From contig NZ_JAVWNC010000018.1 in the NCBI RefSeq assembly GCF_036637135.1, positions 1 to 39,655 on the forward strand: a DNA stretch of 39,655 bases. Direction: 5' to 3'. Shown here piece after piece: positions 1 to 8,400 of this stretch. The translations under genes and the position numbers were made by a program. Origin of the DNA: Anaerorhabdus sp036637135 (GTDB lineage Bacteria > Bacillota_I > Bacilli_A > Erysipelotrichales > Erysipelotrichaceae). Each line of letters begins with the position of its first letter. Position 1 is the stretch's first letter. The notes beneath the pieces were generated by a model. It did no database searches, had not been told where the DNA came from, and saw only the letters and a list, made by a program, of their open reading frames with translations.

Positions 1-55
1 GATGCGTTGAAGGAGCATGGGATCAGGGCTTTTAACCCCCCTCCCCCTTCGTCCC
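1..55. repeat. 55-bp terminal direct repeat (contig closure overlap), copy 1
   Basis: Bases 1-55 are identical to bases 39601-39655. A repeat of exactly 55 bases at both contig ends is what a short-read assembler leaves when it closes a circle with k=55, so I read it as evidence of a complete circular or circularly permuted genome rather than a biological terminal repeat. The repeat is much richer in G and C than the rest of the window, with C6 and C5 runs, and holds a short hairpin (GGGTTAAAAGCCC on the minus strand). It lies in the only long non-coding stretch of the genome, between the 72-aa gene and the first late gene. Confidence 0.9.
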
Positions 56-80
56 TCTTTTATTTTTAATATTTCAAATC

Positions 81-299
81 TTAATCAATTATTTTATAAA
101 TATTTAAGTCATCATTATCTAATATTTCTTGTATTGCTGCATCAGTGATCTCATCTATCTCTTCATCTGTCATGTCATCAGTTACATTAGCTAACCTAGC
201 AAGGTACTCTTGTGTGAAGTACTGGTTGCTTTGGTCCCAGTCTAACCATTGAACATAATCAGTGTTAGGATTGTATGGATTGTCTACTGTAGTTAACAT
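81..299 (-). CDS. small acidic protein downstream of the phage RNA polymerase
   Basis: 72-residue protein, last gene of the RNA polymerase operon, starting 16 bases after the polymerase stop and preceded by AGGAGG. It is acidic, with aromatic residues in the first third (NPYNPNTDYVQWLDWD) and an Asp/Glu-rich helical second half (DDMTDEEIDEITDAAIQEIL). I have an impression of similar short proteins beside YonO-like polymerases in gut phages, but cannot verify it. Function unknown; an accessory subunit or regulator of the polymerase is a guess from position and charge only. Confidence 0.75.
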   Translation of the reverse strand: MLTTVDNPYNPNTDYVQWLDWDQSNQYFTQEYLARLANVTDDMTDEEIDEITDAAIQEILDNDDLNIYKIID

Positions 300-314
300 A
301 AGGTTCCTCCTATT

Positions 315-2888
315 CTATTCACCATTGATTGCATCACGTATAGTAGACACACTAACACCTAAGTCATTGGCTACCTCAGCAAAGGTGTATCCTTTATCCA
401 ATAGGTTCTTAACACGTTGTGTCTTAGCACTGTTCATCTTAAGCTTAGGCTTTGGTGTAGCTAACTGTTTAATCTTATCCATGTCAGCGTTCTGTAGTAT
501 CTGAGTTAGGCGGTTGTTACTTACTGCACCGGACTGTATTGCTTTCCATTCAGCAGAGGTTACTACAACCTCAGAGCGCTGGGCTCCTACTTTAGTACGG
601 GCGGCTGCAATTGCCTGGGCCTTTAACTTCTTCTTCTGATCAGGACTCATGTCATACGTGAGGTTCTTATAATAAGTGTTACTGGCTAGTAACTGGGCCT
701 GTCTTTCACGGGGGGCATTAAGGAGGGCCTTGTTTAGCTTAGCATCCAGGGAGTCTACTTCCTTTTTGTAAGTAACGGCGGCTTGTTTATTCTTCTTAAT
801 ACCAGGGATACTCATTGCTGTCTTCTTAGCTTTGTTACTCATTGATTTAACTTTGTTTACATATGTTGCATACTCATTCTCAATAGCAGTACCTGATGTT
901 AACTTGCGTACATCGTCAACCATATCAACTAAGGCTACCTTCTTACCACCAATTAATCGTGTCTTCTTCTTACCAGTCTTAGGATCTACATATGTTTCTT
1001 TAGTTCCACCAACTGTAACATCACGTTTAGATGTAGATATTAATGTTGAAGCACCAACAGATTTCTTTCCAGTAACAGGACTGATATGAGTTTGATATTT
1101 CTTTTGTAATGCACCAATACCATTCTCTGCAGCTGAACGTTTATGATCTAAGTTATGTTTCTCTGAATCAATAACGACCATGGAATGTTTAACTGCTCGG
1201 GCTAACTCACCTTGACTTGCTCCTTTGATTGTCATATCAGTGATGAGATTAGATACAACACCCATTAATGTTTGCTTACGTCTTGGTGTAATTGTAGCAT
1301 GGTCTACTTGATATGAGTTTGGATCAAAGTCTTTTAATTCTTTTAATGAACGACTAACTTTAATTTGTTTCTTATTATTTGGTATAACATAAACAGTATC
1401 TCCATCGAAGTCAGCACCTGATAATTTACTAGCAACTGATGGGTGAATACCAATAGCATCGATTGCATTACCAATTGATTTCTTAGCTGGTCCTCTATTA
1501 TTTACTGTAAGCTCAGGGATCTCAAATATACCACCATGTGGATAACGAACTAATACTACACGTTCACCATCTTTATAGTTAGGAGCATATACTTCATTAG
1601 ATCTCATACCAGGGAAAGGTAATATAACATGACCTTTAGTTCTTGGTAGACCTTGAGCTTTAAGATGTTTAGACTTAGAATCTAATTCATTTGCATACGC
1701 ATCTAGTAAATGTTTCTTAACTACTGGATTATTAAGTTTCATGATATCATCAAAGTCAGTCTTAACTTTGTTAAATGTAGCATCAAGTCTATCTTTAACT
1801 AAAGCTTTAGGTTGTTTTGATAGAAACTGAGAAGACAAGGAAGACTTCCAAGCTCCCCAATCTCCTTCTTCATTAACAATATTTAAAGCACCCTTCTGTC
1901 TATTAATAGTTGCACCGAAAGGATTATCATCATTGATCTTTCCATCAGAACGTTTCTTCATTTCTTTTAATACTTTTTCTTTAGGTGTATTAGATTTTTT
2001 GTTTGTGTTAAACAGTATATCTTTACCTGCAGGTATATCATCTGAATACATAGCCATACCTTTAAGATACTTATCTTTACCAACAGCTATACGAACTTGA
2101 GCATACTTACTATCACCTAAGTCTAAATCCTTAACACCTCGTCTTAATTCAATAACACCATCTTTAGCAGAACCACCTTTGTCTCCATAAAGAATATCAA
2201 CACGATCCCAATCTAAATGTTCAACAGGCTTAAGATTTTGGAATGTTCTTCCTCCATCATCAGTCCATGACTCAACTGGTCTTATCTTGTCAGAGTTCTT
2301 CTTAACTAATTCTAAGTTTGGTTCTTTAGTCAATACACGTACTGTAGTATACTTAGATGGATCTGTAAGACGTTTTACATAAATATCATGTTCATAGTAT
2401 CCTTCTTCTTTAAGTTTACTTACAGCTGCTTTTAGCTTACTTCTTGAGATACCCATTTGTCTTTCTACACCAACACCAACATCGAGGTATTCAGTCTTTC
2501 CGACATTGTCTTTTAATACATCAGTAATATTATTTAATTGTTTATCTTGAACAATATCTTTGTTTTTTAGATAATTACGAACTGAAGCTTCTGATACTCC
2601 TAATTCCTTAGCGATTGCTGTATTAGATAACCCACGTTCGCTACGAGATACAATAGAATCTTGTAATATAGCTTTACGAGTATTGTTTGCCCAAGAGATA
2701 GATGATCTCAATTCCGATGTACTAGTCATTCCTAGTTCAGATACAATTTCTTTTTCAGATAAGCCTTTAGCTTTTAAGTCATCGATCTTTCCTAGTAAAT
2801 CTTTGGAACGTTGTGGATCTTCTCCACTACCCCAAGGATATCTACCAGAACGACGTTTAACTCCATAATGTTTTAAATCCTCTGACAT
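315..2888 (-). CDS. YonO-like single-chain DNA-dependent RNA polymerase with helix-turn-helix ends
   Basis: 857-residue protein. Residues 480-500 read IHPSVASKLSGADFDGDTVY, which matches the active-site block of the multi-subunit RNA polymerase beta-prime chain (LHPLV...NADFDGD). The metal-binding aspartates would be D493, D495 and D497. A preceding Arg/Pro/Gly-rich stretch (VRYPHGGIFEIPEL) fits the strand entering the double-psi barrel. In the known family, SP-beta YonO and crAss-like phage relatives are single-chain polymerases built on this motif. The N-terminus has HYGVKRRSGRYPWGSGE followed by helix-turn-helix-like segments (EKEIVSELGMTSTSEL, TAIAKELGVSEASVRNYL), and the C-terminus ends in another (TFAEVANDLGVSVSTIRDAI), so it may bind promoters itself. 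It is the second-last gene of the operon starting at the promoter near 5.44 kb. An RNA-dependent polymerase-like or degenerate role is possible, but the catalytic triad is intact. Confidence 0.8.
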   Translation of the reverse strand: MSEDLKHYGVKRRSGRYPWGSGEDPQRSKDLLGKIDDLKAKGLSEKEIVSELGMTSTSELRSSISWANNTRKAILQDSIVSRSERGLSNTAIAKELGVSEASVRNYLKNKDIVQDKQLNNITDVLKDNVGKTEYLDVGVGVERQMGISRSKLKAAVSKLKEEGYYEHDIYVKRLTDPSKYTTVRVLTKEPNLELVKKNSDKIRPVESWTDDGGRTFQNLKPVEHLDWDRVDILYGDKGGSAKDGVIELRRGVKDLDLGDSKYAQVRIAVGKDKYLKGMAMYSDDIPAGKDILFNTNKKSNTPKEKVLKEMKKRSDGKINDDNPFGATINRQKGALNIVNEEGDWGAWKSSLSSQFLSKQPKALVKDRLDATFNKVKTDFDDIMKLNNPVVKKHLLDAYANELDSKSKHLKAQGLPRTKGHVILPFPGMRSNEVYAPNYKDGERVVLVRYPHGGIFEIPELTVNNRGPAKKSIGNAIDAIGIHPSVASKLSGADFDGDTVYVIPNNKKQIKVSRSLKELKDFDPNSYQVDHATITPRRKQTLMGVVSNLITDMTIKGASQGELARAVKHSMVVIDSEKHNLDHKRSAAENGIGALQKKYQTHISPVTGKKSVGASTLISTSKRDVTVGGTKETYVDPKTGKKKTRLIGGKKVALVDMVDDVRKLTSGTAIENEYATYVNKVKSMSNKAKKTAMSIPGIKKNKQAAVTYKKEVDSLDAKLNKALLNAPRERQAQLLASNTYYKNLTYDMSPDQKKKLKAQAIAAARTKVGAQRSEVVVTSAEWKAIQSGAVSNNRLTQILQNADMDKIKQLATPKPKLKMNSAKTQRVKNLLDKGYTFAEVANDLGVSVSTIRDAINGE

Positions 2889-2900
2889 CTATATCATCCT

Positions 2901-3455
2901 CTACTGATTGTATTTTAAGTCGTCAATGATCTTATCGAATACTACAATTTTTTGCATGATGTGAGCAACTTGCTCTGGATCTGGTGATCTTTCAATATAG
3001 CCTTTACCTTGATAAATCCGATGAATTACTTCAATCTTTAGTGGATCTTCTCCATACTCTAAACAGAACATAGCTGTATAGATATCCAGTTGATTGAATG
3101 AGGCTTTATGAATACCAGTCTTTAAGTCATGAATTTGTAGTTTGTTGTTCTTAAATAAGATTGCATCAGCTGTACCAAAACAGTTGTCACTATAATATAG
3201 AATCTGCTCAGACTCCATACCAAATCCAATTGCATCATTTACAAACATATTGAATGCTTTCTTAAGAGGTGCTACTTTAATCCTTCTTACAATTAAATTA
3301 GATGCGATATCGTGTAACACGGTACCTTCTGTCTTTGCTTGTTGGTTTGTCCATACTGCTGCTACTTTTTCTTCTGAATAGTTAACCCATGCGTAGTTAC
3401 TTCCACTTAGGAATGAGTGTTTACCGAATAGGTCCAAATGTTGATTGTAATTCAT
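2901..3455 (-). CDS. Cas4/RecB-like PD-(D/E)XK exonuclease
   Basis: 184 residues. The motif order fits the RecB/Cas4 nuclease clan: EGTVLH (H48), GTADA (D97), IHDLKTG (D110 and K112) and NQLDIYTAMF (Q122, the QxxxY motif). No iron-sulphur cysteine cluster is visible, so it is closer to phage lambda-type or DUF2800-like nucleases than to Cas4 itself. It probably trims DNA ends in recombination or replication-fork processing. Its start overlaps the end of the upstream VRR-NUC gene by 35 bases, so the two nucleases are likely translated together; the SNF2 helicase and SSB genes precede them in the same operon. Confidence 0.8.
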   Translation of the reverse strand: MNYNQHLDLFGKHSFLSGSNYAWVNYSEEKVAAVWTNQQAKTEGTVLHDIASNLIVRRIKVAPLKKAFNMFVNDAIGFGMESEQILYYSDNCFGTADAILFKNNKLQIHDLKTGIHKASFNQLDIYTAMFCLEYGEDPLKIEVIHRIYQGKGYIERSPDPEQVAHIMQKIVVFDKIIDDLKYNQ

Positions 3456-3723
3456 TTAATATTTCCTCCTTGTTTTCTGGGTAGATAAATGCAGAAAATG
3501 ACATCTCATTAAGGAGGTTTACGTAATATGGTTGATTTGGTCTTTGGGTTGCTTTTGCTGAACGTTTACATTCTAACACTGCCCATTGATTACCCCATAG
3601 TATTAGTAAATCAGGAATGCCTTGGATTTCGTTAGGGTCTAACTTTATAACAATACATCCAGGAAACATTTCTCTTAATTCTTTTTTGAGTTCTGTTTGA
3701 AACTTAGACTCTAACTTAGCCAT
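3421..3723 (-). CDS. VRR-NUC family nuclease (Holliday-junction-resolvase-like)
   Basis: 100 residues, the usual size for a stand-alone phage VRR-NUC protein. The core reads QGIPDLLIL...WAVLECKR, giving catalytic D38, E51 and K53 of the PD-(D/E)XK fold, with an N-terminal helix (ESKFQTELKKELREMF) typical of the family. Known VRR-NUC proteins cut branched DNA, so a role in resolving replication or recombination intermediates before packaging is likely. It lies three bases after the SNF2-type helicase and overlaps the next nuclease gene. This helicase plus VRR-NUC pairing is common in phage replication modules. Confidence 0.85.
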   Translation of the reverse strand: MAKLESKFQTELKKELREMFPGCIVIKLDPNEIQGIPDLLILWGNQWAVLECKRSAKATQRPNQPYYVNLLNEMSFSAFIYPENKEEILNELQSTFGPIR

Positions 3724-3725
3724 GA

Positions 3726-4898
3726 CTATTTCTCCTTCCCGAATGCCGATCTGTTAAATTTCTTTTTCTTAGCTATTGCATTACGTACTGCTGTATCAAT
3801 CTTAGATGTTGACGTCAAGTAAAAGTATTCTAATTCCACATAAGGCGTATTCAATCTATCTATACGACCTTCAGCTTGTTCCATGATTTTAAATGAATAA
3901 TTCAAAGAATAGAACATCATAACATCTGTACTAATACAATTCCAACCTTCAGCTCCTGCGGTGTATTGGACTAAATATATCCATTCTTCTGTATCAGGAA
4001 TGTCATCATGAGTTTGGCCATTATACATTGAATATGGTTTACCCAGTTCTTCACAAATTTTAACTAAGATTGTTTTCTCATAAATGTAATTGTAATATAC
4101 TATTATTCTATCATGGATACTCATTATAAATTTAGCATACCATTGACGTTCTTCTTCCTCAGAAACTATTCTTCTCATTACAGAAGTAAACTCTGAAGCA
4201 TTTAAGATGGGTTGTTCCGTAAACGGATTCCAACGGGTATCTTGTATTTGTTTATATTGTTTCTTATCGTATTCAGTATTCACATACTTACGATTTCTTG
4301 TTGTATGCCGTTTCATTTTCATTCTAACCAATATATTTTGTCTAAGTTTTAATAACTTACCTTGGTTATGATAAGCTTTAATTTTGGGAAACTTAGAAAA
4401 TCTATCATACTCAATATGTTGTTGTACAAAATCTGTCTTGTTTCTATAATATCCATTAGCAATGAATACTGGAATATAATCTGACCAAGTATCTCCTGGT
4501 GTACCAGAACATAATATCCATTTGTTAAATGCTGTTATCTTAATAAATGTTTTACTCCAAGTATTGTATCCAACTACACGTTGCTCATCAAAAATAAAGA
4601 ATGCATTTTTAACATCCATATAGTTTTTAATATTATTCCATGAGTCTACTACAATATCTGTAATACCCACAATACTAGCTTCGTCTTCCCAATCCCCACT
4701 ATCTCTTTTCTTAGCGGTAGTAATAACATATAGTTTTTTACCTGAGAAGTTTAGATTGTAATATACTAGTGAGGTGAATGTCTTACCAGTACCGACGTCA
4801 CCATAAAGAATGGAGCCCGACCTTAATCGACCGAGCGCCTCCTCTTGATGTGGATATAAATTAAACTCCGTATTTGTCACGGAACTGATCAACTTCAA
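3726..4898 (-). CDS. SNF2-type superfamily 2 DNA helicase
   Basis: 390 residues, compact for the family. Motifs in order: motif I GDVGTGKT (33-40), motif II FDEQ (D104, E105; DEAH-like variant), motif III SGTPG (about 131-135), motif V region VQYTAGAEGWNC and motif VI QAEGRIDR. It probably remodels DNA at phage forks with the adjoining SSB and nucleases. No ATG fits the start: the frame opens with TTG at 4898, and a GTG lies at 4880. Neither has a good Shine-Dalgarno site, and both lie inside the end of the SSB gene, so translation is likely coupled to SSB. The exact start is uncertain. Confidence 0.85.
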   Translation of the reverse strand: MKLISSVTNTEFNLYPHQEEALGRLRSGSILYGDVGTGKTFTSLVYYNLNFSGKKLYVITTAKKRDSGDWEDEASIVGITDIVVDSWNNIKNYMDVKNAFFIFDEQRVVGYNTWSKTFIKITAFNKWILCSGTPGDTWSDYIPVFIANGYYRNKTDFVQQHIEYDRFSKFPKIKAYHNQGKLLKLRQNILVRMKMKRHTTRNRKYVNTEYDKKQYKQIQDTRWNPFTEQPILNASEFTSVMRRIVSEEEERQWYAKFIMSIHDRIIVYYNYIYEKTILVKICEELGKPYSMYNGQTHDDIPDTEEWIYLVQYTAGAEGWNCISTDVMMFYSLNYSFKIMEQAEGRIDRLNTPYVELEYFYLTSTSKIDTAVRNAIAKKKKFNRSAFGKEK

Positions 4899-5316
4899 TT
4901 GTTACATAGATAGCTTTAAGATATGCTTTAACTCCAGACTTACCATTCACAGTCCAAGTGTAAGGACGTAATACTAAATCTACATTTAGAATAGTAGCCC
5001 AGTCTAACATTGAGATCTCTTCTTCACCAATTACAGTAGTACTTTCTCCAGCTACTATCACAACTTTAGGTGGGAAGCTTTTGAATCCAACACCTACTTG
5101 TAAATAGGGTTGACGGAAATCTTCTTCGCCTGGTTCAAACTCACGATCTTTGGGATACTTAACATTCCATCCATCTTGTTCTAAAGAAGCAGTTAGTTCA
5201 TCATCTAAGAATACTGCGAAATTACGTTCGCCTTCTTTATTGTATTTACCTTCTACCCCTGTAAAATTTTTATAACCAATCTTTGCATTCTCAATTGCTA
5301 ATTGTCTGCCTGTCAT
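4861..5316 (-). CDS. single-stranded DNA-binding protein (phage OB-fold type)
   Basis: 151 residues starting after a clear AGGAGG. The sequence has the pattern of phage SSBs of the gp2.5/DUF2815-like type: an N-terminal NAKIGYKNFTGVEGKYN strand pair and a C-terminal VDLVLRPYTWTVNGKSGVKAYLKAIYVTIE block. It lacks the DDDIPF-type acidic tail of bacterial SSBs and ends RDKYGV. It is the first gene of the operon driven by the promoter element at 5426-5451, with a leader of about 110 bases, and overlaps the SNF2 helicase start. Expected role: coating ssDNA and recruiting helicase, nucleases and polymerase. The family call is by pattern. Confidence 0.75.
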   Translation of the reverse strand: MTGRQLAIENAKIGYKNFTGVEGKYNKEGERNFAVFLDDELTASLEQDGWNVKYPKDREFEPGEEDFRQPYLQVGVGFKSFPPKVVIVAGESTTVIGEEEISMLDWATILNVDLVLRPYTWTVNGKSGVKAYLKAIYVTIEVDQFRDKYGV

Positions 5317-5425
5317 TTTTGTTTCCTCCTAGTTTGTATTCCCAAAAAATAGAAAGTACTATAAATGTAGATGACATTGTGTGCAATCAAATATTGCAAT
5401 CATCATAAATTTTATAATTCTCTCT

Positions 5426-5451
5426 ATAATAGGGTATGTTTTCTCTTCGAA
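5426..5451 (-). promoter_or_regulatory. 26-bp repeated promoter-like element, copy P1 (SSB-helicase-nuclease-RNAP operon)
   Basis: On the minus strand the element runs TTCG, eight bases, ACATACCC, then TATTAT as a -10-like box. Spacing is identical to the other four copies. It begins three bases after the DNA polymerase stop codon and lies about 110 bases upstream of the SSB gene. There is no -35 box at the normal distance. A reading frame is absent across the leader, so this is regulatory sequence. Confidence 0.75.
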
Positions 5452-5454
5452 TTT

Positions 5455-8400
5455 CTAAAACGGTAGCATATCTTCAACATGTAGATTTGGTGGTGAATCT
5501 ATAATCTGATAAGCTGATCCAACCTTGTCTATTGCCTCAATAGCTTTAGTAACTAAGCCATCATAATATTCCATATCCAAATCTTGCTTGCCTTTGTAGT
5601 TTGCCATGAGCTCCCATTTAAATCCTTTGGTTCCCACTACACAATCTCGTTTGTCTCCATCACCTTTCATTAATTCTTGTCCAGTTAAGCTTGCATATAC
5701 ATGAGCATTCTTTCCAATAAAAGTTTCACCTAAATATATAGGTGTCTTCGCTTGTTTCATGGTTGCATAATCTTCTTCAACAATTGGTTCGTGGGTGAAT
5801 AATGATTTCAGTACAATTGGATCAGCGAATTGAGCTCCAGTTGGTTCCCAAACATTCTCTCCAGTTTCTTCGTCTTCATACTCAGCAATATAAACTGCCT
5901 TATTAACTAATGCCATACGTTTGTAAGTGTGTTCGTGATCGAACTCGTATCCATATTGTTTACCGAACCAGAATACATAATCAATAATTTCTTGATCGGC
6001 ATTTGGAATCTTAATTGAGTCTGTTTTAATATGAGCTACGGTATAACCCATCTCTTGAACATTCTTCTTAAGTGTCATCATGAATAATGCTCCACGCTTA
6101 GCAATAATATTATCAACATTATCTTTGTGTTTAAATTTATTATCAAATGAAGCTGATGATAAACCATAAACGATATTTATAATAATCTTTAATGCATATG
6201 ATAAACTCTTAGCTGTTGTCTTATCTTTTAAGAACGGAGATAATACTCCATCAAACATCTTAGCTGCTTCGTCATATTTCTTATTCTTAATCAATACACG
6301 TACCTTTAATAGATCAGCATAACGAGGTGTGTATTCACCAAAGTAATCCATAATGATTGCTGAAGATGGATGTAGTGATACAATATCAAGTAATGCTACA
6401 TCTCCGTAAACTCCTGGCTCAGAATATACATAACCGCCATCACTAGTGTCTTCACCAAAATAAGTTGACTTCGGAGTCTTAGTTGCAAATGGATCGTACT
6501 TGTATCCTGGAAATTCTTTTGATAGATCTGTATATACAAATTTATCTTGAGGACGAGGATCATCACCAAACATGAATTTCTCAGAGTGCATTTTATTAGT
6601 TGAGTTAACTGGTAATCCTGATAAGGTAGCCAAGATCTTACGTGCAACATAATCTGATTGAGTTGCAATAAATACTTCTTTGGTTGCTCGGACATCATTA
6701 GAACAATATCCAGCAGCACGAGGCCAATGTTCTTCAGGTAATGGTTTATCAAAGTCAAATTCCAACTCATCATGTTTGATACCTAAATCAACTTCCCATT
6801 TCTTAAGTGACTTTTTATCTGTTGAGTATTCATAGATATCAGCATATGACATTTCGCCAGCTGTTCTAATAGTACCAGCCCATCTATCTGTGTCTTTAGA
6901 TATAATAAGCTTAGAACGTTTATACAACTCTTCATTTGTTTCACCATTCCAGCGGGCAACTATGATGTGATTATCGTATCCACGATTGTTAAAGCCTACA
7001 AGGTTCTTCTTTAACAACTCTCCCATTTGTGCAGGGGTAGGATTAATCCAGGTTACTGGTTCGCCATTATAATCCATCCAAACGACAATGAATAAGTTAG
7101 GGAATACTTCCACGTCAAAGAAAGTAATATCTTTATCTTCAACAATATTAGATTGACCGTTTATAGTTGGTAGTGGTTCATTTTCAACTATGGTACAATA
7201 ATTTAATTTGTTAACGATCTTCAAACAATATGAAGCATGATTACTAGACTGAGCTGCAAACGCAATAATTGCTGGTCTCATATCATTAATGTCATAAAGA
7301 ACACCATCTGCTTCTGCTTGGTCTACTGTCGCTTTAATAAAGTCTATAGACGGTTTGGTTGCACTATGATATTCTTTGTTCAGATTCTTCTTGATAGTGG
7401 TCCTTAGTTTCTTTTCGTTCCAAGAAATTATCTCTACCTGTTCATTCAAATCATTACCTTCTTTCTTTTGTGGTAATCCAGTACTTAAGGTTCTGACAGG
7501 AATATCATTACACTTAGTAACCATACGTCTTAACGACGATTTACCTTTAAACGTTTTAATCTCTATGTCTTTATCATAATCAGGAGCCAGCTTACTAACG
7601 TCACCACTATAGATATAATGAAGATGTAATCCTCCACCTGATTTGGAAACTTCCTGATAGGTTTCTGGGAAGTGGGCTGCCGCTTTAATGTTAGCCGCAA
7701 GGTCTTTCTCTCCCTTCTCATTCTTGATATCAAAGTCTATTACAATATGATTATCACCTGGTACTACATAATGTAATTTACTTGTATCAATATCTTTAAG
7801 TTTAACAGTGCATTTATCCCAAGATACACTCGGTACTCCATGAACGTTTGCTAATTGTGCTGGTTGTTCTGCATACATGTCATCTAATAAGGAATGTGTA
7901 GCGGTTAGGTTGTTAGTTGTTTCAACTGGAATCTCTCTAGGCTTGTGACCTTCAGGGTGAATGATCTCACGTTTGAATCCACGATATACATTACGATGTT
8001 TAACTCCATCAATTCTTATTTCAGTTATGAACTGACGATAATATCGTTTTAACTCTTCTTTAATTCTACGCTTACTACCTGCGGTGTCAAAGTCTAAGTC
8101 TTCAAGATACATCTTATATAACTTAGCGACATCCTTAAGATTAACTTCATCCCCTAACTGATCTTCATACTCAGATACAAATGAGAATATCAAGTCAGTA
8201 GCTTCTAACATATCAACATCAATAAAATCATCATAATATGCGAAACCCATTTCATTAAATCTTTCAACTGCTTTGTTAGCAATCATTGGGATCTCAAATT
8301 TAATCTGATCGTACAACTTCATATATTTAGATCGACTTAGAGTCTTCTCTGTTGGTTCAACTACTACTGCTCTTCGAGTAATACCTGAGTCTACATTACG

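Noticed and set aside
1..55. Biological direct terminal repeat of the phage
   Set aside because: A length of exactly 55 bases matches a common assembler k-mer, and real terminal repeats collapse or are longer; kept as closure overlap.
2901..3455. Cas4 of a CRISPR adaptation module
   Set aside because: No cysteine cluster, no cas1/cas2 and no repeat array anywhere in the window.
6396..6773. 125-codon minus-strand frame inside the polymerase gene
   Set aside because: Overlaps the conserved exonuclease/polymerase region in another frame and has no ribosome binding site.
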